A stretch of DNA of 5,537 nucleotides from Bacteroidales bacterium (GTDB taxonomy: Bacteria; Bacteroidota; Bacteroidia; Bacteroidales; NBLH01), in the NCBI GenBank assembly GCA_029210905.1, contig JARGGF010000374.1:1-5537 (forward strand), written 5' to 3'. The notes under the pieces were generated by a model. It saw only the letters and a list, made by a program, of their open reading frames with translations, had not been told where the DNA came from and made no database searches. The translations under genes and the position numbers were made by a program. Positions 1-5,537 of this stretch are shown here, in pieces. Within the stretch, counting starts at the first letter, position 1; every line of letters starts with the position of its first letter.

Positions 1-2203
1 CAATAAAAAACTATATATTGGTGATAACGAATTAATTGTGGGAGAACGTGGCCCCGAACCCAAAGCCACACCAACATATCCTGAGGTGAGCCTGCATAGT
101 ATTCAGGATTTGGAAATTCTGAATTCAAGGAAAAAAGTATCGTTTAAAGTAAGCGAAGCGGATAAGAAAATATACAGCGAGATGATTATCCCCTACTGGA
201 AAGGCAAAAACAATCGTGATAAAATAATGAAAGCCATGACCCAGGAGTGGCTCGATGCATATGAAGCTGGTGTTTTCACCGAATTTCAGGAACAGCGGGC
301 TCCGGGACATACTGTAGCCGGGAACAAAATCTATAAAAAAGGGTTGAAAGATATTAAACTGGATATAGCTGAAAGCATGTCGAGGATTGATTTTTATAAT
401 GATCCACTTGCCCTGGATAAAATTGAAGAGCTAAAAGCCATGGATATTGCAGCCGATACCATGATAATGTATGCACAGCGAAATGCAGAAGAACTTAGTA
501 AATTGGCTGATAATGAGCAGAATACTAATAGAAAAGCAGAGTTGCTTGAAATGGTGCAGGTTTGCAAAAATGTACCTGAAAATGCACCCAAAACATTTCA
601 TGAAGCCCTGCAATATTATTGGTTTGTTCATCTGGCGGTGATAACAGAGCTTAACCCCTGGGACTCATTTAATCCTGGCCGACTCGATCAACATCTTTAT
701 CCTTTTTATAAAAAAGAGATTGAAGCAGGTACATTAAGCAAAGAAAAAGCCACAGAATTACTCCAGGCTTTTTGGATAAAATTCAACAACCATCCTGCAC
801 CACCTAAAATGGGAGTAACTGCCTTAGAAAGTAATACTTATACTGACTTTGCCTTAATAAATGTGGGAGGGTTAAAGGCGGATGGTTCTGATGCAGTGAA
901 TGAAATGTCGTACCTTATTCTGGATGTAATTGAAGAAATGCGATTATTACAGCCCAGTTCCATGGTGCAATTGAGTAAAAAAAATCCGGATACTTTTATC
1001 AAAAGAGCATTGGAAATTACTAAAACCGGATTTGGCCAGCCGTCAATATTTAACAGTGACTCCATTATTCAGGAATTAGTGCGACAAGGCAAGTCAATTG
1101 AAGACGCCAGAAACGGTGGGGCCAGTGGGTGCGTAGAAAGCGGTGCTTTTGGCACTGAGGCTTATTTTTTGACCGGTTATTTCAATTTAAATAAAATTCT
1201 GGAACTTACCCTAAACAATGGTTTTGATCCGCGTACAAAAAAGCAAATAGGACCCAAAACAGGAGATCCAAAGTCATTTAAATCAATGGATGATTTAATG
1301 GATGCCTATAAAAAGCAGGAAAATTTCTTTGCTGATGTTAAAATCAGGGGAAACAACGTAATTGAACGATTATTTGCGAAATACCTGCCGGCTCCATTTT
1401 TGTCACTTATTATAGATGATTGTATTGCCAATGCGAAAGATTATAATGAGGGAGGTGCCCGATACAACACCAGTTATATTCAGGGTGTGGGCCTTGGCAG
1501 TGTAACCGATTCATTAACAGCGCTAAAATACCATGTTTTTGATAAAAAAACAGTGATTATGCAGGATATTTTGGAAGCTCTTGAGCAGAATTTTGATGGA
1601 CATGAGAAACTTCGCAAAGAGTTGATTTACAATACACCAAAATATGGAAATGATGAGGACTATGCTGATGTTCATTTGGCACAAATATTTGATATCTTTT
1701 ATGATTCGATAAATGGACGGCCAACTGCAAGGGGAGGAAAATTCAGAATTAATCTTTTACCCACTACCAGTCATGTTTATTTTGGTAGTGTAATTGGCGC
1801 CATGCCCGATGGACGAAAAGCTGGTGTTCCGCTTTCAGAAGGGATTTCGCCGGTACAGGGAGCTGATAAAAATGGCCCAACCGCAGTGTTAAAATCTGCA
1901 GGGAAAATTGATCATATCCGTACGGGTGGAACTTTGCTTAATCAGCGATTTTCTCCGGACTTTTTTGATGATGAAGAGGGTATTCCAAAGCTTTCATCAC
2001 TTATCCGTACTTATTTTAGAATGGACGGGCACCATATTCAATTTAATGTGGTGGATTCCAATGTTTTACGCGACGCCCAGAGGCATCCGGAAAAATACAG
2101 CGATCTGATTGTACGAGTGGCCGGATACAGTGATTATTTTAATGATTTGGGTGAAGATTTACAAAATGAGATTATTCGCAGAACGGAGCATAAGTCATTG
2201 TAG
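1..2203 (+). CDS. hypD: trans-4-hydroxy-L-proline dehydratase, glycyl radical enzyme (5' end outside window)
   Basis: Dehydrates trans-4-hydroxy-L-proline to delta1-pyrroline-5-carboxylate by radical chemistry; cytosolic and oxygen-sensitive. The frame is open from base 2 (NKKLYIGDNELIVGERG), so the GTG at 38 is internal and the true start lies upstream. By recalled comparison with the Clostridioides difficile enzyme (789 aa), 57 or so residues are missing and the whole protein would be about 790 aa. Visible catalytic sites, in C. difficile numbering with a constant offset: Phe152 (284-286), His160 (308-310), Asp278 (662-664), Ser334 (830-832), Asp339/Phe340 (845-850), thiyl-radical Cys434 and base Glu436 in SGCVESGAFG (1130-1138), Tyr450 (1178-1180) and radical Gly765 in RVAGYSDYF (2123-2125). 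The hydroxyproline-pocket residues separate it from choline lyase, glycerol dehydratase and pyruvate formate-lyase. It needs a radical-SAM activase, which is not in the window. The frame is intact to TAG at 2201-2203. The family call is firm; substrate is inferred from conserved pocket residues. Confidence 0.94.
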   Translation, partial: NKKLYIGDNELIVGERGPEPKATPTYPEVSLHSIQDLEILNSRKKVSFKVSEADKKIYSEMIIPYWKGKNNRDKIMKAMTQEWLDAYEAGVFTEFQEQRAPGHTVAGNKIYKKGLKDIKLDIAESMSRIDFYNDPLALDKIEELKAMDIAADTMIMYAQRNAEELSKLADNEQNTNRKAELLEMVQVCKNVPENAPKTFHEALQYYWFVHLAVITELNPWDSFNPGRLDQHLYPFYKKEIEAGTLSKEKATELLQAFWIKFNNHPAPPKMGVTALESNTYTDFALINVGGLKADGSDAVNEMSYLILDVIEEMRLLQPSSMVQLSKKNPDTFIKRALEITKTGFGQPSIFNSDSIIQELVRQGKSIEDARNGGASGCVESGAFGTEAYFLTGYFNLNKILELTLNNGFDPRTKKQIGPKTGDPKSFKSMDDLMDAYKKQENFFADVKIRGNNVIERLFAKYLPAPFLSLIIDDCIANAKDYNEGGARYNTSYIQGVGLGSVTDSLTALKYHVFDKKTVIMQDILEALEQNFDGHEKLRKELIYNTPKYGNDEDYADVHLAQIFDIFYDSINGRPTARGGKFRINLLPTTSHVYFGSVIGAMPDGRKAGVPLSEGISPVQGADKNGPTAVLKSAGKIDHIRTGGTLLNQRFSPDFFDDEEGIPKLSSLIRTYFRMDGHHIQFNVVDSNVLRDAQRHPEKYSDLIVRVAGYSDYFNDLGEDLQNEIIRRTEHKSL

Positions 2204-2237
2204 GTATATTCATTTTAAGGAAGGTGTCTAAAAAGAC

Positions 2238-2274
2238 AAAAAAATAAAAATGCCCCCAAAACCTTCGGGGGCAT
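2238..2274 (-). terminator. Intrinsic terminator hairpin, minus-strand orientation
   Basis: The arms ATGCCCCC (2250-2257) and GGGGGCAT (2267-2274) form a perfect 8-bp GC-rich stem with a 9-nt loop. Read on the minus strand, the stem is followed at once by a U-rich run (complement of 2238-2250, twelve U with one interruption), which is the classical rho-independent layout. On the plus strand only ATTGGCTT follows, so termination of hypD here would be weak. No minus-strand gene is visible to the right, so the terminator probably belongs to the mobile element or shields hypD from antisense transcription entering from the right. Confidence 0.65.
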
Positions 2275-2288
2275 TGGCTTACCGAAGG
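2262..2288. other. Second hairpin overlapping the terminator stem
   Basis: CCTTCGG (2262-2268) and CCGAAGG (2282-2288) are perfect 7-bp inverted repeats separated by 13 nt. They use part of the loop and the first two bases of the right arm of the terminator hairpin (2267-2268). The two folds therefore compete, as in an attenuator, although no leader peptide or ligand-binding domain is evident. It may simply be the internal architecture of the MITE-like element. Confidence 0.45.
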
Positions 2289-2409
2289 CGATGCACGAAC
2301 TCATCAAACTACACAAAGTGTTAATATACACGATTTTCTATTTTTGTGTATTTTGGAGTTTCCGTGATTCTATGGCAATAAATACTTTTTAGACAGCCTC
2401 TTGTTCATT

Positions 2410-2471
2410 TAAGGTGTGCTTTTTGAATTGATAACAAATAACCGATAACAAAACAACTCCCTGACACCTTA
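2410..2471. repeat. 8-bp inverted repeat upstream of the ygfK-like promoter
   Basis: TAAGGTGT (2410-2417) and ACACCTTA (2464-2471) are perfect inverted copies with 46 nt between them. The right arm ends two bases before the proposed -33 element, so a regulator binding there would lie against RNA polymerase. AAGGTGT also occurs at the left tip of the MITE-like element (2221-2227), so the repeat may be a trace of the same element family and not an operator. Confidence 0.35.
2431..2451 (+). repeat. Three tandem heptamers (ATAACAA / ATAACCG / ATAACAA)
   Basis: Three consecutive 7-nt units share ATAAC in phase; the outer two are identical and lie in the 9-nt direct repeat GATAACAAA (2430-2438 and 2444-2452). 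They sit roughly 22-42 bp upstream of the proposed -33 element, a usual place for an activator site. Outer-copy spacing of 14 bp is not a full helical turn multiple, so an operator role is only a suggestion. Confidence 0.35.
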
Positions 2472-2472
2472 T

Positions 2473-2504
2473 TTTCTGACTAATCTAATTATTTTGTACA
2501 TTTG
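2473..2504 (+). promoter_or_regulatory. Bacteroidota-type promoter of the ygfK-like gene
   Basis: TACATTTG (2497-2504) is a perfect match to the Bacteroidota -7 consensus TAnnTTTG. Twenty bases upstream, TTTC (2473-2476) matches three of four bases of the -33 element TTTG. Transcription would begin near 2509-2512, leaving a leader of under 20 nt before the ATG at 2528. The position implies that the ygfK-like gene can be transcribed on its own, independently of hypD. No start site has been mapped; the call rests on motif match and spacing. Confidence 0.6.
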
Positions 2505-2514
2505 GTTGCCATTC

Positions 2515-2520
2515 AAAGAG
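2515..2520 (+). promoter_or_regulatory. Weak ribosome binding site of the ygfK-like gene
   Basis: AAAGAG lies 7 nt before the ATG at 2528 and is followed by an A-rich stretch. It is a poor Shine-Dalgarno match, as is usual in Bacteroidota. It supports the ATG at 2528, together with the in-frame stop TAA at 2522-2524 immediately upstream, which rules out any earlier start in this frame. Confidence 0.45.
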
Positions 2521-2527
2521 CTAAAAA

Positions 2528-5500
2528 ATGACAGATAAATTTTCGATTACACCACTTGATAAATTACTTCAAATTATTCTTAATCAATACAATAAAAGCA
2601 GAAGTATATTTGGTATTTATGAAGAGTTATTTTTTATTCCGAAGAAATCAGATCCTTTCCGGTTAAGAAGATTTAATCAACTTTTGGAAACACCAATTGG
2701 AGTGGCAGCAGGACCACATTCGCAACTCACGCAAAATATTGTGGCTGCCTGGTTGTATGGTGCCCGTTATATTGAGTTAAAAACCGTGCAAACACTTGAC
2801 GAACTGGATGTTGCAAAACCCTGTATTGATATGCAGGATGAAGGTTATAATTGTGAATGGTCGCAGGAATTAAAAATTAAACAATCGTTTGAGCAATATC
2901 TTGATGCCTGGATCATTATCCATATTTTAAGGCACCTGTTCGGATGGGATCATCACGAGGAACCTGGCGTTATTTTTAACATGAGTGTAGGTTATAATCT
3001 GGATGGTATACTGAATGACAATGTGCAATGGTTTTTTAATAAAATGGCTGATGCTTCTCCAGAACTTGCCGCAAAAGTAATGCTGTTAAAAGGAATTTAT
3101 CCTGCCATTGAACAAATAAAAATAAATCCCTGCATTTCGGATAATATTACTTTGTCCACGATGCATGGCTGTCCGCCTGATGAGATTGAAAAAATTGGTA
3201 TTTATCTTCTGAAAGATAAAGGTTTACATACTACCATTAAGCTTAATCCCACACTTTTGGGGAGAGAAAGGCTACAAAAAATAATAGACAACTCAGGATT
3301 TGAAACCCAGGTACCTGATATTGCTTTTGAACACGATTTAAAATACCCGGATGCCATCAGGATAGTTAAAAATCTGCTAAAGCTTGCTTCAGAAAAGAAC
3401 TTACAATTTGGTTTAAAACTTACCAATACACTTGAGAGCCGAAATCACAAAGATATATTTCCTGCTCAGCAGGAAATGATGTATATGAGCGGAAAAGCGC
3501 TGCATCCCATCGCTGTTTGTGTTGCTGAACAATTGCAAACTGAATTTAATGGTGAACTGGATATATCATTTTCTGCAGGAGTTGATGCTTTTAACATAAG
3601 TAAAGTAGTTTCATGCGGTCTTTCACCTGCCACAGTTTGTTCTGATATTCTAAAACCTGGTGGATACGCAAGATTAAATCAGTATTTTGAGGAGCTAAAT
3701 AAAGCTTTTGAAAATTCCAAAGCAAAGTCTTCAGATGATTTTTTTATCGATGTAAGTCAATCAAAAAATGAAATTAAGAAAGCAGCCCTAAAGAATCTGC
3801 AAAAATATGCTGTTGAAGTCCTTCTTTCAGAGCGTTATAAACGAAAAGGTTTAAAAGCGCCAAGTATTAAAACGAAAACGCCTTTGGGGGCTTTTGACTG
3901 CATTCATGCACCTTGCGAAACCTCATGCCCGACACATCAGGCAGTGCCTGATTATATGTACTATGCTGCAAATGCAGATTTTAATAAGGCTAATGAAGTT
4001 ATCCGAAATACCAATCCCTTTCCACTGACAACCGGAATGGTTTGTGATCATATTTGCCAAAGCAAGTGCACCCGGATAAATTATGATAGTTCTTTGTTAA
4101 TCAGAGATATAAAACGCTCAGTTGCTGAAAATGCAGATGAAAAAACACCTGGGATGGATAAAAAATATGCACGAAATAATAAGAAAGTGGCTATAATTGG
4201 CGCTGGTCCTTCAGGACTTTCATGCGCTTATTTTTTAAGGAAAAGTGGATTTAAGGTAATAATTTACGAAACGAAGCCGGAAGCAGGGGGCATGGTCTCA
4301 TCGGCCATTCCAAAATTCAGGCTTACAGACAAGGCTGTAGAAATCGAGATAAAGGATATTCTCGATCTGGGAGTAGAGATTATTTATAATCAACAAATTG
4401 ATAAACAGCTGTTTGAAAGCTTAAAATCGTCGCAGGATTTTATCTATATTGCGTGTGGTGCTCAAAAATCCCGAAGTTTTTTTATAGATGGAATGGAAGC
4501 TGAAGGCGTGTTGGATCCTCTTCAGTTTTTGTATGATACAAAGGCTGGAAAATCTACAGGAATTGGCAGGACTGTATTGATAATTGGAGGTGGGAATACT
4601 GCCATGGACGCTGCCCGAACTGCAAAACGGTTGATTGGCAAAAATGGAAAAGTAATTTTGTTGTATCGCAGGACTTTAAAACAAATGCCGGCAAATTACG
4701 AGGAAATTAAAGCAGTTCAGCTAGAAGGTATAGAAATTTTAGAGTTGGTGAATCCTTTAATAATTAATCAAATAGAAGGGAAAGTATCCTCCCTGGTTTG
4801 TGAACGAATGCAATTGGGTGAAAAAGATGCTTCGGGAAGGGCAAAACCAGAGAAAATTGAAAGTTCGGAGTTTGAAATCGCTTGCGATACCATTATTCCT
4901 GCAGTTGGGCAGGATTTGGCCCTGGATTTTATTGATGAGCAATATTTGAAAACAAAAACAGACGGTTTTGAAACCCTGCTTCCTAATATATTTATTGGTG
5001 GCGATGCTTTGAATGGAGGATTGTCTGCAATTGCTGCCATTGGCGATGGCCGAAAAGTGGCGCAGCTAATTATTGATAAATCAGGAATTGATTATAGTAC
5101 AAAGTTGGCTTCAAACCGTGATAAGTCCCCCCATAAAGATTTGATGATTAAAAAAGCCAGGCGTATTAAACCGGTTGGAGTTCATGAATTACCTATTAAT
5201 CAGAGAGATAACTTCAATTTGATTACCTCAACACTTTCTAAAGAAGAAACCATACAGGAAGCCTCGCGATGTTTATTATGCGACGAATTGTGCAATATCT
5301 GTACAACAGTTTGTCCAAATCTGGCGCTCTTCTCATATGAAATTTCACCCTTTTTCGCAGAATACAAAAATGCAGATTTCAAATTTGAGATTTCCCAGTC
5401 ACCACAAATATTGCATATTGCAGATTGGTGCAACCAATGTGGAAATTGTAATACTTTCTGTCCTACTTCAGGTGCGCCCTATATGGAAAAACCTCATTTG

Positions 5501-5537
5501 CATTTGAGCAGGGAGTCTTTTGAAACTGATACTGAAG
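2528..5537 (+). CDS. ygfK: YgfK-family multidomain iron-sulfur flavoprotein oxidoreductase (3' end outside window)
   Basis: Open from ATG 2528 to the edge: 1003 codons without a stop. E. coli YgfK is about 1032 aa, so only the tail is missing. Domains by residue: (1) about 1-400, a dihydroorotate-dehydrogenase-like TIM barrel with TPIGVAAGPHSQ (55-66), MHGCPP (212-217), SFSAGVD (347-353) and KPGGYARL (376-383); (2) about 450-545, a glutamate-synthase small-subunit-type Fe-S domain with Cys458, 463, 467, 506, 510 and 514; (3) about 553-850, FAD and NAD(P)H binding with GAGPSG (558-563), GGGNTAMDAAR (687-697) and GGD (824-826); (4) about 915-980, ferredoxin-like Cys915, 918, 922, 925, 929 then Cys968, 971, 974, 978, each series ending CP. 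It is likely cytosolic, passing NAD(P)H electrons through FAD and clusters to the barrel or a partner. The 'selenate reductase' name comes from gene context with selenium-dependent molybdenum hydroxylases and purine degradation; the true substrate is uncertain. It has its own promoter and lies 324 bp after hypD. Confidence 0.88.
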   Translation, partial: MTDKFSITPLDKLLQIILNQYNKSRSIFGIYEELFFIPKKSDPFRLRRFNQLLETPIGVAAGPHSQLTQNIVAAWLYGARYIELKTVQTLDELDVAKPCIDMQDEGYNCEWSQELKIKQSFEQYLDAWIIIHILRHLFGWDHHEEPGVIFNMSVGYNLDGILNDNVQWFFNKMADASPELAAKVMLLKGIYPAIEQIKINPCISDNITLSTMHGCPPDEIEKIGIYLLKDKGLHTTIKLNPTLLGRERLQKIIDNSGFETQVPDIAFEHDLKYPDAIRIVKNLLKLASEKNLQFGLKLTNTLESRNHKDIFPAQQEMMYMSGKALHPIAVCVAEQLQTEFNGELDISFSAGVDAFNISKVVSCGLSPATVCSDILKPGGYARLNQYFEELNKAFENSKAKSSDDFFIDVSQSKNEIKKAALKNLQKYAVEVLLSERYKRKGLKAPSIKTKTPLGAFDCIHAPCETSCPTHQAVPDYMYYAANADFNKANEVIRNTNPFPLTTGMVCDHICQSKCTRINYDSSLLIRDIKRSVAENADEKTPGMDKKYARNNKKVAIIGAGPSGLSCAYFLRKSGFKVIIYETKPEAGGMVSSAIPKFRLTDKAVEIEIKDILDLGVEIIYNQQIDKQLFESLKSSQDFIYIACGAQKSRSFFIDGMEAEGVLDPLQFLYDTKAGKSTGIGRTVLIIGGGNTAMDAARTAKRLIGKNGKVILLYRRTLKQMPANYEEIKAVQLEGIEILELVNPLIINQIEGKVSSLVCERMQLGEKDASGRAKPEKIESSEFEIACDTIIPAVGQDLALDFIDEQYLKTKTDGFETLLPNIFIGGDALNGGLSAIAAIGDGRKVAQLIIDKSGIDYSTKLASNRDKSPHKDLMIKKARRIKPVGVHELPINQRDNFNLITSTLSKEETIQEASRCLLCDELCNICTTVCPNLALFSYEISPFFAEYKNADFKFEISQSPQILHIADWCNQCGNCNTFCPTSGAPYMEKPHLHLSRESFETDTE

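Larger units (their letters stand above)
2221..2400. mobile_element. MITE-like element with terminal inverted repeats
   Basis: The left end AAGGTGTCTAAAAAG (2221-2235) and the right end CTTTTTAGACAGCCTC (2385-2400) are inverted copies. The reverse complement of the right end is GAGGCTGTCTAAAAAG, which matches the left over about 14 bases with one single-base gap. About 150 bp lie between them, with no open reading frame of note, so any transposase would have to act in trans. Termini of the form GGCTGTCT-A-rich remind me of insertion sequences common in Bacteroidota, but I cannot assign a family by eye. No clean short target duplication abuts the ends. A longer imperfect direct repeat, TTCATTTTAAGG (2209-2220) and TTCATTTAAGG (2404-2414), brackets the element and could be a decayed duplication or chance. 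The element separates hypD from the ygfK-like gene. It could instead be the stub of a deleted insertion sequence. Confidence 0.6.

Noticed and set aside
38..40. GTG as the start codon of the glycyl radical enzyme
   Set aside because: The frame is open back to base 2, and the residues before it (YIGDNELI) are a conserved stretch of the HypD N-terminal region. Numbering against HypD puts this Val at residue 70.
125..1065. Several minus-strand open frames of 61-75 codons inside hypD
   Set aside because: They overlap a clearly conserved gene, have hydrophobic or serine-rich translations typical of antisense shadows, and show no family resemblance.
1908..2108. Second plus-strand frame of 66 codons within the hypD 3' part
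   Set aside because: It lies out of frame inside the region encoding the conserved C-terminal HypD domain, with no ribosome binding site of note.
2250..2274. Strong plus-strand terminator for hypD
   Set aside because: The stem is good, but ATTGGCTT follows it on the plus strand and not a U-tract; the U-run is on the minus strand.
2204..2527. A CRISPR array, tRNA or riboswitch in the intergenic region
   Set aside because: There are no regularly spaced repeats of CRISPR size, no cloverleaf pattern with a T-loop GTTCGA-like core, and no recognised aptamer motif.
3202..5433. Minus-strand open frames of 61-90 codons under the ygfK-like gene
   Set aside because: All overlap the continuous 1003-codon plus-strand frame that carries recognisable domain motifs; they are shadows.
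2528..5537. Literal annotation as a selenate reductase
   Set aside because: There is no molybdopterin-binding domain, and the family name comes from gene context. The domains support only an NAD(P)H-linked Fe-S flavoprotein.

Overview
The window reads as AT-rich DNA from an anaerobic or facultatively anaerobic member of the Bacteroidota. The inference rests on an oxygen-sensitive glycyl radical enzyme, weak Shine-Dalgarno signals, A-rich leaders, and one intergenic promoter that fits the Bacteroidota form (-7 TAnnTTTG, here TACATTTG). No taxonomic marker gene is present, so this is a moderate-confidence guess.

Layout. Positions 1-2203 (+) hold the 3' nine-tenths of a glycyl radical enzyme. 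It matches trans-4-hydroxy-L-proline dehydratase (HypD) at every catalytic position I could place. Its start lies before the window. Positions 2204-2527 are non-coding. They contain a short element of about 180 bp bounded by near-perfect inverted repeats (MITE-like, 2221-2400), which carries a strong hairpin whose U-tract is on the minus strand. Next come a small heptanucleotide repeat inside an inverted repeat (2410-2471), and then a promoter and weak ribosome binding site directly before the second gene. Positions 2528-5537 (+) hold a very large multidomain iron-sulfur flavoprotein of the YgfK family (named 'putative selenate reductase subunit' in databases), open to the right edge and probably lacking only its last few dozen residues.

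How the genes may work together. HypD removes water from trans-4-hydroxy-L-proline to give delta1-pyrroline-5-carboxylate (P5C), which is normally reduced to proline by ProC. The YgfK-like protein combines a dihydroorotate dehydrogenase-like (TIM-barrel) domain, a glutamate-synthase small-subunit-like FAD/NAD(P)H module and ferredoxin-type clusters, so it looks like an electron-transfer reductase. Neither the radical-SAM activase that HypD needs nor ProC is visible here. A functional link between the two genes (P5C reduction, or electron supply to the activase) is a testable idea. The intervening mobile-like element and the separate promoter argue that they are not simply one transcript.
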